From: Rotaria macrura | Lineage: Eukaryota > Rotifera > Eurotatoria > Philodinida > Philodinidae | Length of the DNA: 64,000 nucleotides | Direction of reading: 5' to 3' | Assembly: GCA_900239685.1 (NCBI GenBank) | Contig: OENT01000341.1 | Span: forward strand, 67,023 to 131,022 | In this document: piece after piece, positions 1 through 10,400 of the stretch | Position numbering within the stretch: position 1 is the stretch's first letter | How the letters are laid out: each line of letters opens with the position of its first letter | Translations under genes and position numbers: made by a program | The notes under the pieces: model-generated | Databases searched by the model: none | What the model was told of the DNA's origin: nothing | Seen by the model: the letters and a program-made list of their open reading frames with translations, nothing else

Positions 1-2518
1 TCCCAAACAAATCCCTAAGAAGTTTCAGAATATTCAAGGGTACGGAAAAAAGAAAAAAATTCACAGGATCTATGAGGGATTCCAGGTGAACATGCCCCAT
101 TTTCTTTCACATCTACGATAATACTAAAGAAAATCAAGTTTTAAAAGAAAAAGCTGTTTATTTTAAAAATTAATTTTTGATAAGTGATAAATGTCATGGA
201 GACTTCTACCAGAGTCCTGTCACCAATCACTCCAGATTTGGATGTGATTTAGTATTCGATCAGCTGAACTCATCCGATGAGTCAATGACAGTGGAGAGTA
301 TTTGGCAGAACATCCTTTCAAAAAAGAATTCGCTTATTCGGAAAAATGAATTTCTACTCGTAATGAATACATCTTGGGTCAGATTATGAGGAATTTTATC
401 AGAAATTCGTTGGGTTTCCAACAGCCTGTTAGAATATCAGGTTGCTTCGGATCCACATTCACTTCATCAAATGAAAAAGCTTAGAACATTGCTTGCTACG
501 GAATTTCATTTTGTTACGAAATTGCACATTTTCGCTAATTTACCCATGTAACCATTTTTTGATTTTCAACGCGTCTCCGAGCGTTTCAGATTAAGCTCAC
601 TGAACGCGTCAGGATTCGTCCAAAATTCAACATTTTCGAGGGTCTTAACGCGTGTGAAAAGTTGAATGTGCGTCTAAAAGCGTATACACTGACGCGTTCC
701 AACGCGTTTAGTAGTATGTAAAAAATTAAAAAAACAGCTAACACCGTCAGATAGGATCGAACTAACATGATATGGCAAACCATGATATAACTTTCAAATA
801 CTTTGTACAGCAAACTGGAAATTATTTTTAGCGACAGCTAGAACCAAGATTCGAACCCATGATCCATCGATTACAAACCAGACATTACATCCATTGAACC
901 ATACACCAGTCGATAATGATGTTACGTTCATGAATCACATGAGTGAGTGTTTCTACAAGATTTTCGCATACAAAAGTCGGTTACTCGATTACTTTTATTT
1001 TTTAAAATAAATGTAAATAGAAAGCCTATATACCTGATATCATGATAGAGCTATATCTGATCTTCTTTCAACCAAGAAAAAAATTTTAATCCTCAGTACT
1101 CAAAAAGTAAATGAATTTTATAGAAAAATGACATCTTTGTGCGATAGATGAATAGAAAATTAGACGGTGTAGAAATAATAATTATGCCTTTTCTCCTTAC
1201 TAATAATAGAAGAATATACGATTACGGTTCGAAATAAAGATTTTCTGTGCAAATGTGTATAGGAAACTTTTGTCTAGCTACGCTTTCTAACTACATATTT
1301 TAGTTTTACAAAAAATTCGTAGAAAATTACATCAAAGACTTAAGTTCAAAAAGATGTTTTCTTTTTACTTTTCTTTTCTTCGAAAAAATACTAATCATTT
1401 TTTCATAGAGAATAAATGAAAATTATTCATTTTATTTTTTAAATGAAGCGATAATACAAGATGCTGAATAATTCTTCAAATCTGAGTAGCATCTTAATGA
1501 TGAAGCATCTTGTGGGACTCCTGTTTACATGTTTATCCTAGATATAATTTACCTTGTTTATTAATTATGCGTAATTCCAAGCAATGATATTTTGGCGAAA
1601 CATGCACCTCCTTCCTGACATTTTATGCATTCAAATACATTGTGGAAATTTTATTAAGTCAATATAAGTACTCAGCGTGGTAGATTTCATTGCTTTCATC
1701 AATAGAAGCACTTTCATTCGAACATGACTATACATTTTTAATCCTGACACAATGTTCAGAATATAATGTGATATAAATGCATGCAAACCGATTTGTACAT
1801 GAGTTATTGAGACGCATCTGTACGCGTTTGATATTTCCACCCCGTTTAAATAACTATTGCTTTTCTAGAACGATTGCAAACGCGTTTCTCACTAGGATTT
1901 AAACGCGTGTGTATACGAATTTATTTTGAGTAGTACTCATGGAAGACCAGTATCCTTCTGAACGCGTTTAGACGACAAGATCTGGATGCGTTAAGCAGTG
2001 CTCTCAGGATGCTGTCCCATAAAAACCCGTCCGAATGCCGCTGTTTGCAACAATAACGCATCTATCCGCGTCGAAAATGCGTTTTTCGATTACATGGGTA
2101 TGCAAGGGAAAGTTTCATTACTTACAATATCAAACCATAAAGATAAAATTGGTCTTGTTTGCTGACACATGAGTAACAATGAAACACCCTTATCTTTGCA
2201 GTATGCTCGTTTTATTCTTAGAACAAAATGTGATAAAATCTTCCGACTTATTATCAGTGGAAAATACAATGTAACAGCATCAAAAACCTACACCTTTAAG
2301 ATGAAATTACCCGATTGATCTTTATTGTAGCATGTATCGGGGGAAAACTGCAGTGTACATCACTCCTCTTCAGTTTACAACAAGTCTTATAAACTGTTGG
2401 TAGCACACTTTCGATTTTCGAGACGGTCTCTCTCGCTTTCCAATTTTAAACCTTCTCCATACAAGAGCGCTGATCGTGGTCTTGGCGCTATCCGAGCGTT
2501 ATTTACTATTTTTTGAAT
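1..2518. other. Gene-poor region with ACGCGT-rich repeat tracts
   Basis: I see no supportable gene here. Short open frames (for example 177-389 +) lack splice context and a recognisable domain. Two tracts, about 560-715 and 1805-2090, are rich in the word ACGCGT and its neighbours (AACGCGTTT, GCGTCTAAA, GACGCG) in otherwise AT-rich DNA. They look like decayed copies of a repeat seen again at about 44780-45870. A tRNA-like relic lies at about 838-914 on the minus strand and is listed separately. Confidence 0.5.
838..914 (-). other. tRNA-like relic (tRNA pseudogene or SINE head)
   Basis: On the minus strand the segment contains a T-loop-like box (GGGTTCGAATC), a D-loop-like box (GGTTCAATGG) at a tRNA-like spacing, and a loop reading TTTGTAA between them. 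A rough acceptor stem can be drawn only with wobble pairs and one mismatch, and the anticodon stem does not pair properly. A functional tRNA is therefore unlikely. A decayed tRNA or a tRNA-derived SINE head are the alternatives. Confidence 0.3.
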
Positions 2519-2726
2519 GCTTATTATAAGAAAAATGTTAAATTAAGAAAAAAAATTAACTACGCAGAATGGATATAAACGGGCGAATAGCTACAATGAA
2601 AACGCAAAATAGGGTGCCCTTCCGAGAAAAAAGATGAAAAAATTCGTGTTATGAAATTTTCTGGATTTTCTACTAGCATTATAAAGTTATAGATATGTAA
2701 GTTCCACATCTTAACCGTACCTTCGC
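2519..2726 (+). repeat. Dispersed repeat, copy A (pair with 9297-9500)
   Basis: About 205 bp here align along most of their length with 9297-9500 in the same orientation. Shared stretches include AAGAAAAATGTT near the start, AAAATAGGG in the middle and AGCTATAGATATGTGAGTTC-like sequence near the end. The copies have diverged by substitutions and small indels. There are no terminal repeats and no coding capacity, so this is a small non-autonomous or fragmentary dispersed repeat. Confidence 0.65.
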
Positions 2727-2799
2727 TAACAAGCTTGCCTTGTGGGATTCTCCAAGGGCACATTTACGAATTTTCTACGATAGATTCAATTCTTTTTCA

Positions 2800-3094
2800 G
2801 TTTACAAGCAAGAAACATATATCAGATGTTTCTGTACCCATTAAACAATTAGTGCACAATATAAAAGTTGTGCTCCACACTTTGTGTCCGCAAGTCAACA
2901 ATAATAAGAATACGAAAACAATCATTAAACCTGATTATGATGTAGCAAGTAGGTTCGAATATGGAATTCCTAGCAAATATGTGAACATAAACTCTCTCCT
3001 TAGAATGTTTATCGCCTTATTTGCTACAGTTCTTGTTGTAGTTTTTACACTAACACTGAAACTTCGACGAGGACGTGGATACTTCTTCAACTGA
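2800..3094 (+). CDS. Possible last exon of an unidentified single-pass membrane protein
   Basis: An open frame runs from an acceptor-like site (pyrimidine tract plus CAG near 2800) to a stop at 3094, giving about 97 residues. It has a hydrophilic N-terminal part followed by a strong hydrophobic segment (about 20 residues, 3000-3060) and a basic tail beginning KLRRGRG. This is the layout of a type I membrane protein C-terminus. No upstream exon could be joined: the DNA just before it is dispersed repeat A. I do not recognise the family. It may be a stranded gene fragment. Confidence 0.3.
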
Positions 3095-4300
3095 ATTGCC
3101 AGTTAACATATTGGTTTGATCACGGATTGTCCCCGCAATCGGAGTGAGTCTCTAACGAGATAGTATAACATGCAACTTATCGCAAAGAAAAACACGACAG
3201 CTTTTGAAAATTTCCAAGTGTGAGTCAAGTTTCAAAGATACCATGATCCGTTTAAAACATCAGCATTTTCATTCGTGATATGAGGCGATACTATTTGAAG
3301 AAAATAGCTTTGAGGCGCAAGGCAAAAATACAATATTGAATTTTTAAACGATGTGCCAATCGATACAATATTATATATAAAATTCCGAAGGAAACATTCG
3401 AAAATGAAAACAGAACACTGAAAATATGAATCAAAACAAAATAAAGTGTGCAAGCCGTTCTTTCTATCGTGGAGTTATTCTTCCAAAAATGAGATAAGGT
3501 TTCTTCCTTCAGATAGACACAAAACAAATCTCTCTCAATGATAATAAAATTTTGGTCTCGTCCCTTTCTGCTAGAGTGGGAGTTGATAATTCCTAAGCCA
3601 ACATTCTCATGTAAGCGGCAACCAATGCAAAATTCGAGTAAAACTTCGTCTCAGTTTTTTATATGTAACTGGATAGAGCAGATGACAAAAATCACGAATA
3701 TCTGGTTTAAAACCTTTCTAGATGCTGTCTTAGGTTCGAAAACCAGAAACCTTTCAGCTTCTGGGAAACCCCTTTTTCAGTAGTTTTTCGTAAAATCCAA
3801 TTTTGAGACCCAAGACATAGGCTATTAAACTTAAAGACGACATATTCTTGCTTAGCGTACAATCCTGAATGAGATTATGCCATCAACAACTTTCTAGACA
3901 CAAACTGTGGCCTGGTAGGGGCTCTACAATGGGGTCTTCAGAAAACCTGAGCACCCCTTTTCTCAAACTTTTCACAGGTTTTATTTTTCATGTTAGAATC
4001 AATTTTATACGTCAATCGACTTGCCAGATGATTCTTCACCAAACTATACGAGTAGATTTTTTAAATTCCTTTCCTTGGTTGAGAAAATCGGACTTTACTA
4101 AAAACTTGTGCTTAAACCAAAAACTCACTTTTCAGATTTTTCTTGACTTTCGAGATATGACACCCAAAAGATCACCAAGTAGGTAATCAAGCATGGGCAA
4201 TTCAATGAACACCTTATCGCGAGCTTCACATGGTTCTTAAGGGGTTTTGAAAGCCCTTAGAAAGGTTTTTGAGGGAGTATTACCGAGAAAAAATTATCAC

Positions 4301-4408
4301 TACAGTGTAAAAAAAATCGTAGAATAATAAAACCTATGAAAAGGGTTTAGGATTGGCATCAACCATTTTCATAGGGTTTCTTATTCTACGATTAATTTAT
4401 ACACTGTA
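4301..4408. mobile_element. 108 bp palindromic MITE
   Basis: The ends are TACAGTGTA and TACACTGTA, perfect complements. Inverted homology continues inward through AATCGTAGAATAA and AACCTATGAAAA to a short loop. A TA dinucleotide at each end fits Tc1/mariner-type TA targeting. It lies in the spacer of the larger fold-back element, so it is a nested insertion or the core from which the spacer was built. It has no coding capacity. Confidence 0.75.
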
Positions 4409-4677
4409 TGCTTTTTACCAGAGAAATAAGAATGTCGCATAGATAGCATGCTGCTGTTCATTTATTTATGTTCTGTTTATTATCAAAGGCACTTAAACAA
4501 GTGACACTACACGGTTGAAACGGAAGCAGAAGCATTATAAATAAATTTTTGAGCTTGGTGCATCAATTATCCAAATTACTGTTACTAAAACGTGTATGAG
4601 ACTAAATTTCACCCACGCAAGAGGAACTAAAAAACATTTTCAACTCATCTACATACGGCTGGCCATCTTTCTATGCT

Positions 4678-4697
4678 TGTGTGTGGGTGTGGGTGAG
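4678..4697 (+). repeat. Short GTGTGGGTGTGGG tract (telomere-like words)
   Basis: The tract contains two adjacent TGTGGG words. TGTGGG has been described as the telomeric repeat unit of Adineta vaga. Two units can arise by chance in a G/T-rich patch, so this is only a weak hint of an interstitial telomeric scar. A GT-microsatellite at about 42129-42148 resembles it only superficially. Confidence 0.25.
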
Positions 4698-5998
4698 GTT
4701 GCGGATTTGCGCTTGGGTGAAGGTAATGTTGGAAGGGTAAGTATAGTTATCGCTACACGCATACCCCCAGAAAAGCACTTAGATACTCAAGTGGGCATTT
4801 CGTCTTGCGAACTTCAAGCAACACACAGTGAATAGTATTGTAATTTCTTGTTTGAATTGTCTCGACCACTCCCGGCTACTGTCGTTTGCCTCAGAATCAA
4901 CACCTGCTTCGGATGAGGTACTGTACTTGTCACTTTCAATGGTTCTGTTGCGTATAAATGCATACGAGATCGATTTCGAATGCTGTTGACGCTTTCCCTT
5001 TCGAGCGATGATAGATGTTACTTATTGGAACTGAGATTTTTACGTCAAAATCTGCAAGAAACGGCGGAAATTACCGAAGTCGGTGAACGTGTGAGCTTCC
5101 TGCCATACTCAATTTCTTATGAATATCAGTATGTCGTGAAAACTCTTTCAAAAACCTTTCACAGGGCTTTCGAAACCCCTTAAGAACCATGTGAAGCTCG
5201 CGGTAAGGTGTTCATTGAATTGCCCATGCTTGATTACCTACTTGGTGATCTTTTGGGTGTCATATCTCGAAAGTCAAGAAAAATCTGAAAAGTGAGTTTT
5301 TAGTTTAAGTGCAAGTTTTTGGTAAAGTCCGATTTTCTCAATCAAGGAGAAGAATTTCAAAAATCCACTAATATAGTTTGGTGAAGAATCATCTGGCGAG
5401 TCGATTGACGTATAAAATTGATTCTAGCAGGAAAAATAAAAGCTGTGAAAAGTTTGGAAAAGGCGGTCCTCAGGGTTTCTGAAGACCCCATCGTAGAGCC
5501 CCTACCAGGCCACAGTTTGAGTCTAGAAAGTTGTTGATGGCATAATCTCATTCAGGATTGTACGCTAAGCAAGAATATGTCGTTTTTAAGTTTAATAGCC
5601 TATGTCTTGGGTCTCAAAATTGGATTTTACGAAAAACCACTGAATAGGGAGTCTCACAGAAGCCGAAAGGTTACTGGTTTTTCGGACCTAAGACAGCATC
5701 TAGAAAGGTTTTAAACCAGATATTCGTGATTTCCGTCATCTGCTCTATCCAGTTACATATAAAAAACTGAAACGAAGTTTTACTGGAATTTTGCATTGGT
5801 TGCCGCTTACTTCATAGCGTACACGGAAAACAGAATAGACAAATGCACTACACAGCATCCATGAACACGCACACCCGCAAATACTGATAATGTAAGTCTC
5901 GAGTCTGTTGTGTTTTTCGATGCAGTAAAGAAGCAATGTGAAAGTTTACACAATCATAGTTCGATACACCATAAAATACCTTTCAAAGACTTGCAGGT

Positions 5999-6172
5999 AG
6001 GGGTGTCACTTTGGCGTTCCGTTCACAAGAACGGGGAACGCGGTACAAAAATTCATAACATTATCAGAAAAAGATATGCCACTATCACTGTATCGAAATA
6101 ATGCTTAAAACGAAATTTGAGCTGCGTTCCCGTCCCTTAGGAACGGAACGCTTGGGAACGGGGAACGCTGAC
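5999..6172. mobile_element. hAT-like MITE, copy 1 (GAACGGAACG family)
   Basis: It starts AGGGGTGTCAC and ends in GGGAACGCTGACA, a degraded inverse of the start. Inside both ends sit repeated GAACGGAACG/GGGAACG words, and the centre reads ATCGAAATAATGCTTAAAAC. A second copy lies at about 10165-10337 and keeps an intact GTGACACCCCT terminus. The AGGGGTGTCA terminus resembles hAT-superfamily ends. No 8 bp target duplication could be fixed. It is non-coding. Confidence 0.65.
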
Positions 6173-6950
6173 ATAACCAGCCAGATCACGTGTTCTCTAT
6201 AGGAATCTACAAGATTCAAAATTCTCTTTTTTATGACTCAGAGCTTAAGTTACAACTCTCGGTTAATGTCAATCAATCTTTTAGTTCTTGCTTTGATAGA
6301 CACCGAAAATGAGATACGTTCTCGTTCTAGTCTATGGGATTCTTTTATTTCAAAGTGAACTTTCTAGAGAAAAAAGTCCCTTTTTCCCGAGCACGGATGG
6401 CTAGAAGGTCTAGACAGAAAGCCTTCGATCTGATAACGCCTTTACTGATCAAAACCCAGCACAAAGCTGATTAAGCCCAAACTCCACATTAATTTAGAAT
6501 GCTATAGTACATTTACATATATTTAGGTCCTTTTTCTGATGTGGGTTGCCTTGGTGGCTTTAGAATTCAACGGTGTATGACAAAAATTATTTGTTAGCGG
6601 CATGAATTGGCAAAACTGAAGTGCATCTATCTATATGCACTGAGCTAATCTATTGCTGATTTTTTCCATTCTGCACACTTGTTAATTTTCTCTCGAAATC
6701 CTGAAAACACAGGCGTAACGTTCCTTGTTTGTCAGATTTATGATTAAAAAATTAGTGCTAGTGACGTGTTTCAAAACAGGACATCAACTTTCACTGAAAG
6801 CATATGAATTTGAAAAATCTGTGAATTGAAACACTATTTCTGAAAACTAAATATTACATCTTGGAGATGACTCTTGGAGCTACAAAATATCTATCTAACT
6901 TTTTTGTGGAACTCACATATTTTTTCGAAGAAAATCAAGGGGGAAAAGGC

Positions 6951-7190
6951 GGATTTCGGATTCCCAGGATTCCCATGAAATTCCCAGGATTCTCGGATTC
7001 CCATGAGATTCCCAGGATTCTCGAATTCCCATGGAATTCCATGGATTTTCATGGGATCCCCAGGATTTTCATGGGATTTCCGTGGGATTTCCATGGGATT
7101 CCCAAGGTCCTTTGGGTTCCTCGATTTTCAGAATCCCACGGGAATCCCATGAGAGTTGTGGAATCCCATGGAATTACGGAATTTTATAAT
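6951..7190. repeat. Minisatellite block 1, GGATTCCCAT-type units
   Basis: About 240 bp are built from imperfect, roughly 10 bp units of the form GGATTCCCAT / GGGATTTTCAT, many of them self-complementary (CCATGG, ATCCCATGGGAT). Because the unit has few stop codons, both strands show long but meaningless open frames (6861-7199 + and 6891-7094 -) rich in I, P, G, F and S. The same unit recurs at 7496-7565 and 8758-8875. Confidence 0.8.
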
Positions 7191-7495
7191 AAAAAATGAA
7201 ATTCCCGAAATTCTATAAATAATCATAATAGATGTCACGATTTAGATTACATTATTTCGTTAGAAAGCATTAGCTTCTATAGTTCAAAACGTTCTGTTTA
7301 CCATATCGATGAGGGTGAGGATCTACGTCCTCTTTTCATCCCAATGAAACACTAACATCGGTCTCCTTATTTTCCATAATACTACATGGTTTTCTTAAAG
7401 ATATTTCAAAATATTAAATGAACGAGGTGACACTTGTTACACATGAGCGTAAATTATGATTTCAGTTTTTTTCAGACATCTAATTAAATTATTTC

Positions 7496-7565
7496 TTGGA
7501 TCTTCATTGGGTTCCTGGGATTCGTATTTGATTCCAGGATTCCCATGGGATTTAGAATCCAGAGA
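7496..7565. repeat. Minisatellite block 2 (short)
   Basis: A short run of the same GGGATTC/CCATGGGATT units as at 6951-7190, more decayed. It probably shares an origin with blocks 1 and 3, either as a fragment of one array split by insertions or as seeding by the same element. Confidence 0.6.
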
Positions 7566-7800
7566 ACCCACCGATTCCCTCTTGAATTCTATCATAATTG
7601 AAAGAGTTCGACTTTTTTTCTTAGATTGCATTCTAGATACCGATTGCCTTTATTATTTATGCGTTTTAACTAGAATAGTTCAATAACACGTCTTTTAGAA
7701 ACGAGTTCGTCACAACTTTTGGACTCAGGATTGCATTATCATTAGTCCGGTCTGATGACACACATACACTCCAAAAAAAAACTTTACTGAACCCCTAAAT

Positions 7801-8175
7801 AGGTTCGGTAGATGAAAAAAAGTTTGCAAATGCGTTGAAAGTTCCAAAAATAGAATAAAAAGATACACGGAGCCTTTAAAGGATCTGACCGTGTCTCGCA
7901 ATCAGATTCTTTTTCCTTCGAAACGTTTTTAAGTTCGGTAGAGCAAAAATAAGGTTTCATAGGCAACTACGAAACTTGAACAGTTTTNAAAACTGTTCAA
8001 GTTTCGTAGTTGCCTATGAAACCTTATTTTTGCTCTACCGAACTTAAAAACGTTTCGAAGGAAAAAGAATCTGATTGCGAGACACGGTCAGATCCTTTAA
8101 AGGCTCCGTGTATCTTTTTATTCTATTTTTGGAACTTTCAACGCATTTGCAAACTTTTTTTCATCTACCGAACCT
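7801..8175. repeat. Perfect 187 bp inverted repeat centred on the single N at 7988
   Basis: Bases 7801-7987 and 7989-8175 are exact reverse complements about the ambiguous base at 7988, so the two strands show identical 60-residue open frames in mirror position. Outside the perfect arms the flanks remain recognisably inverted but much more diverged (compare 7767-7800 with 8176-8215). The abrupt change from identity to clear divergence, with an N exactly at the axis, suggests that the centre was built by mirroring one arm in assembly. A recently gene-converted fold-back element is the biological alternative. Confidence 0.8.
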
Positions 8176-8757
8176 TGTTGTGGGTGTTCGGCAAACCTCT
8201 TTCTTTTTTAGAATGTATAACGAAAATCGTTGTGATTTTGGTTATTTTTTAAATATCAGTGTGTAAATCACGACTTTTTCTGCTGGTCATCTATTTGAAG
8301 AAGGAAACGAAGTCAGTGCTTTACTACCTGCTCAATTGTCATTTAGTTTACACTAAATCATCGACTGTTTTCTCCTTTACATGGGATGGCCAGCAGAAAT
8401 TATCGCGATATATACACTGATTTTTTTAAAATTATCAAAACTATAACGATTTTCGCTACATGAGCAGATATTTTGCTAAAGTTTCTAAGCGTAATACTTA
8501 TATGCCTCACTTTGATTTATTTATGTGTCCTAGATAATACCTATAATTTATAATCTCAAGAGCATAAACCAGATTGTTGCCATAAATCAACATGTTGCAA
8601 CTTGTTTTCTCGGTGATAAGAATTACGAATTTCAGAAGTCTTTGTAGTATAATTTTAATGGCAAGAAGTCCTTTTTTCACAGAAACTAGTTTATCTGTAT
8701 AGTCTGTTTCGTAAATTGGTTCGATTGATGCTTCTAATACTATAGAATATAGATTAT

Positions 8758-8875
8758 ATTATCGGGATTCCCGGGATTTTCTTGGGATTCTCGGGATTCT
8801 CGTGGGATTCCCGGGATTTTCTTGGGATTCCCGGGATTCTCATGGGATTCTTGGGATTTTTATGGGATTCGGAAT
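8758..8875. repeat. Minisatellite block 3, GGGATTCCC-type units
   Basis: About 118 bp of units such as TGGGATTCCCGGGATTTTCT, the most regular of the three blocks. Two units of about 20-30 bp are repeated nearly exactly, which suggests recent array growth. There is no gene content; open frames crossing it are artefacts of the repeat. Confidence 0.8.
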
Positions 8876-8939
8876 CCTGATAATCTGCCTTTTCCCCCTT
8901 GAAGAAAATAGTGAGTGGAAGTTTAAGAGTGAGACTTTT

Positions 8940-9215
8940 TATGCTGCCCATCCCCCACCCGCGAATACAAACATAGCCCCTGAGTCCCAGATGCCCCATC
9001 AAGGGGATCCAACCCCTCTCAGAGGTTTCCAGTCGCTGCCCTCAGGGGAGTCCAGACTCCCCCAAAAGGGGTTCCAGACCCCCCTCCCCCATGGAGGGTA
9101 CCATCCCCTCCCCTCATTAGAGAATACCAATCCCCGACCCCCCCCCCCATAACAGGCATAGCTCTGGTTACATGCGCCCACTCCCCCCTCCCCTCATTAC
9201 AGACCATACAAACCA
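8940..9215. other. C-rich, high-GC patch
   Basis: This stretch is far more GC-rich than its surroundings and contains many CCCC runs, including an uninterrupted run of a dozen C's near 9140. It directly follows minisatellite block 3. Overlapping frames on both strands are low-complexity (P/G/R-rich) and not credible genes. On the minus strand the runs are G-runs with short spacers, which could in principle form G-quadruplexes. Confidence 0.6.
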
Positions 9216-9296
9216 GTGTATGAACCCATTAAAAACATAGCAACCACCATTCTATCATCGTCATATATCACACCAGTATTTGCCCCTTCTTCCGAT

Positions 9297-9500
9297 GTTT
9301 TTAATAAGAAAAATGTTCAATTAAGAAAAATGAACAACGGAAAATGGAAACTAACGAGTGAATAGTTACAATGAAAATGAAAAATAGGGCGCCTATCTGA
9401 GAAAGACGATGCGAAAAACTTCGTCACCGTACATTTTCTGTTTTCTATTAGCATATGAAGCTATAGATATGTGAGTTCAACATTTTAGTCCCAACGGGGC
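9297..9500 (+). repeat. Dispersed repeat, copy B (pair with 2519-2726)
   Basis: It is aligned with copy A in the same orientation over about 200 bp, with shared words AAGAAAAATGTTCAATTAAG, GAATAGTTACAATGAAAA and AGATATGTGAGTTC. It has no coding capacity. The two copies are about 6.8 kb apart and not part of a visible tandem array. Confidence 0.65.
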
Positions 9501-10164
9501 TGTGCTAGCTATCTTTTTTGAGTATGTTTAGACTTTCATATAAACTGAGTTTATTCGGCATGTGACGGATTTGTTAGCGACGTAATGGAGTATGAACACA
9601 CTACTGAAAAGATATCGTCATAATCAAACAAAAGGTTTGGAAAAGATTTCAAATCCTACAAATCCTCGCTCAGAGTCATGGTATTATGACACGATAGCAA
9701 AGTTTATTTCTACACTAGATTGTTTATTTATGAAGCTAGTTTTTTTGAAGAAATGTTTTTGGAATTCGATCTGGTTGAAAGTTTTACCATAGGTGTAGCT
9801 TGGACTCCAAAGTCTATTCAACAGTTTTCAAAGTTCATTCATCCTATCGTTCGAAAGATATTCATTAATTACCATTTTATTAATTGATTAATTAGATTTA
9901 ATTCATAGTCATGTGACAGAGCAAACAGTTTTATATTAGGCTGTTGAATTTTGAAAATTCCATATACCCTCGTTTCAGTTTGAAATCCACTGCCATTTTT
10001 CTGGTTAAAATTCAGATTGAAATCAAAAGAACCATCGTGTGACCCATTCCTAGGAATGGCGGTTTCTGCTCCCGAGACCGGTAACAGAAAACGCATAAAA
10101 CAAATGCATGAAAATATCACAATTTATTTAGCGCAATGTAGCTATATGAAAATAATGGTGCAAA

Positions 10165-10337
10165 ACGAAATTTGATATACGTTCCTCGTTCTTGGGAAAG
10201 GGGAACGGGTTCATACAATCGTGAGAAATAATATATGCAACTGTCGCTGTATCGAAATAAGGCTTAAAACAAAATTTAAGATGCGTTCCCATTCGTTAGG
10301 AACGGAACGTTTGGGAACGGGGAAGGGTGACACCCCT
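10165..10337. mobile_element. hAT-like MITE, copy 2 (GAACGGAACG family)
   Basis: It is related to 5999-6172: the same core (GTATCGAAATAAGGCTTAAA), the same GGAACGGAACGTTTGGGAACGG subterminal block, and an intact right terminus GTGACACCCCT. The left terminus is decayed. It lies about 65 bp upstream of the predicted start codon of the ADP-ribosyltransferase gene, so it may form part of that promoter or 5' UTR. Confidence 0.6.
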
Positions 10338-10400
10338 ACTAGCAGGAGCAATTGAAGAGCGGTTGTGAATTATCAGCGTCTTCATTTTTACTTTGAGCAG

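Larger units (their letters stand above)
3611..5810. mobile_element. Fold-back element with 670 bp inverted arms
   Basis: The left arm 3611-4280 and right arm 5141-5810 are inverted copies of one another over about 670 bp, beginning GTAAGCGGCAACCAATGC and ending with its complement. Divergence is low, with scattered substitutions. Open frames inside the arms (3869-4186 + and 5357-5551 -) are mirror images and share the peptide MRLCHQQLSR; they are by-products of the repeat. The 860 bp spacer carries no transposase; its first part holds a smaller MITE (4301-4408). This is a non-autonomous fold-back DNA transposon or a long inverted duplication. No clear target-site duplication was found at the outer ends. 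Confidence 0.8.

Noticed and set aside
3869..5551. Mirror-image open frames sharing MRLCHQQLSR
   Set aside because: Explained by the arms of the fold-back element; there is no start context and no domain.
6861..7199. 112-residue open frame (and the opposite frame 6891-7094)
   Set aside because: Produced by the stop-poor GGATTCCCAT minisatellite; composition is a repeat artefact and both strands are open.
7784..8252. Two identical 60-residue proteins in mirror orientation
   Set aside because: They are the two arms of the perfect palindrome around the N at 7988, not duplicated genes.
8754..9207. Several overlapping open frames on both strands
   Set aside because: They arise from minisatellite block 3 and the C-rich patch; low-complexity, no domain, no splice sites.
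5910..10337. One 4.3 kb hAT element bounded by the AGGGGTGTCA ends at 5999 and 10337
   Set aside because: Each site is itself a nearly complete MITE of about 175 bp with the same internal core, so they are two insertions rather than two ends of one element.
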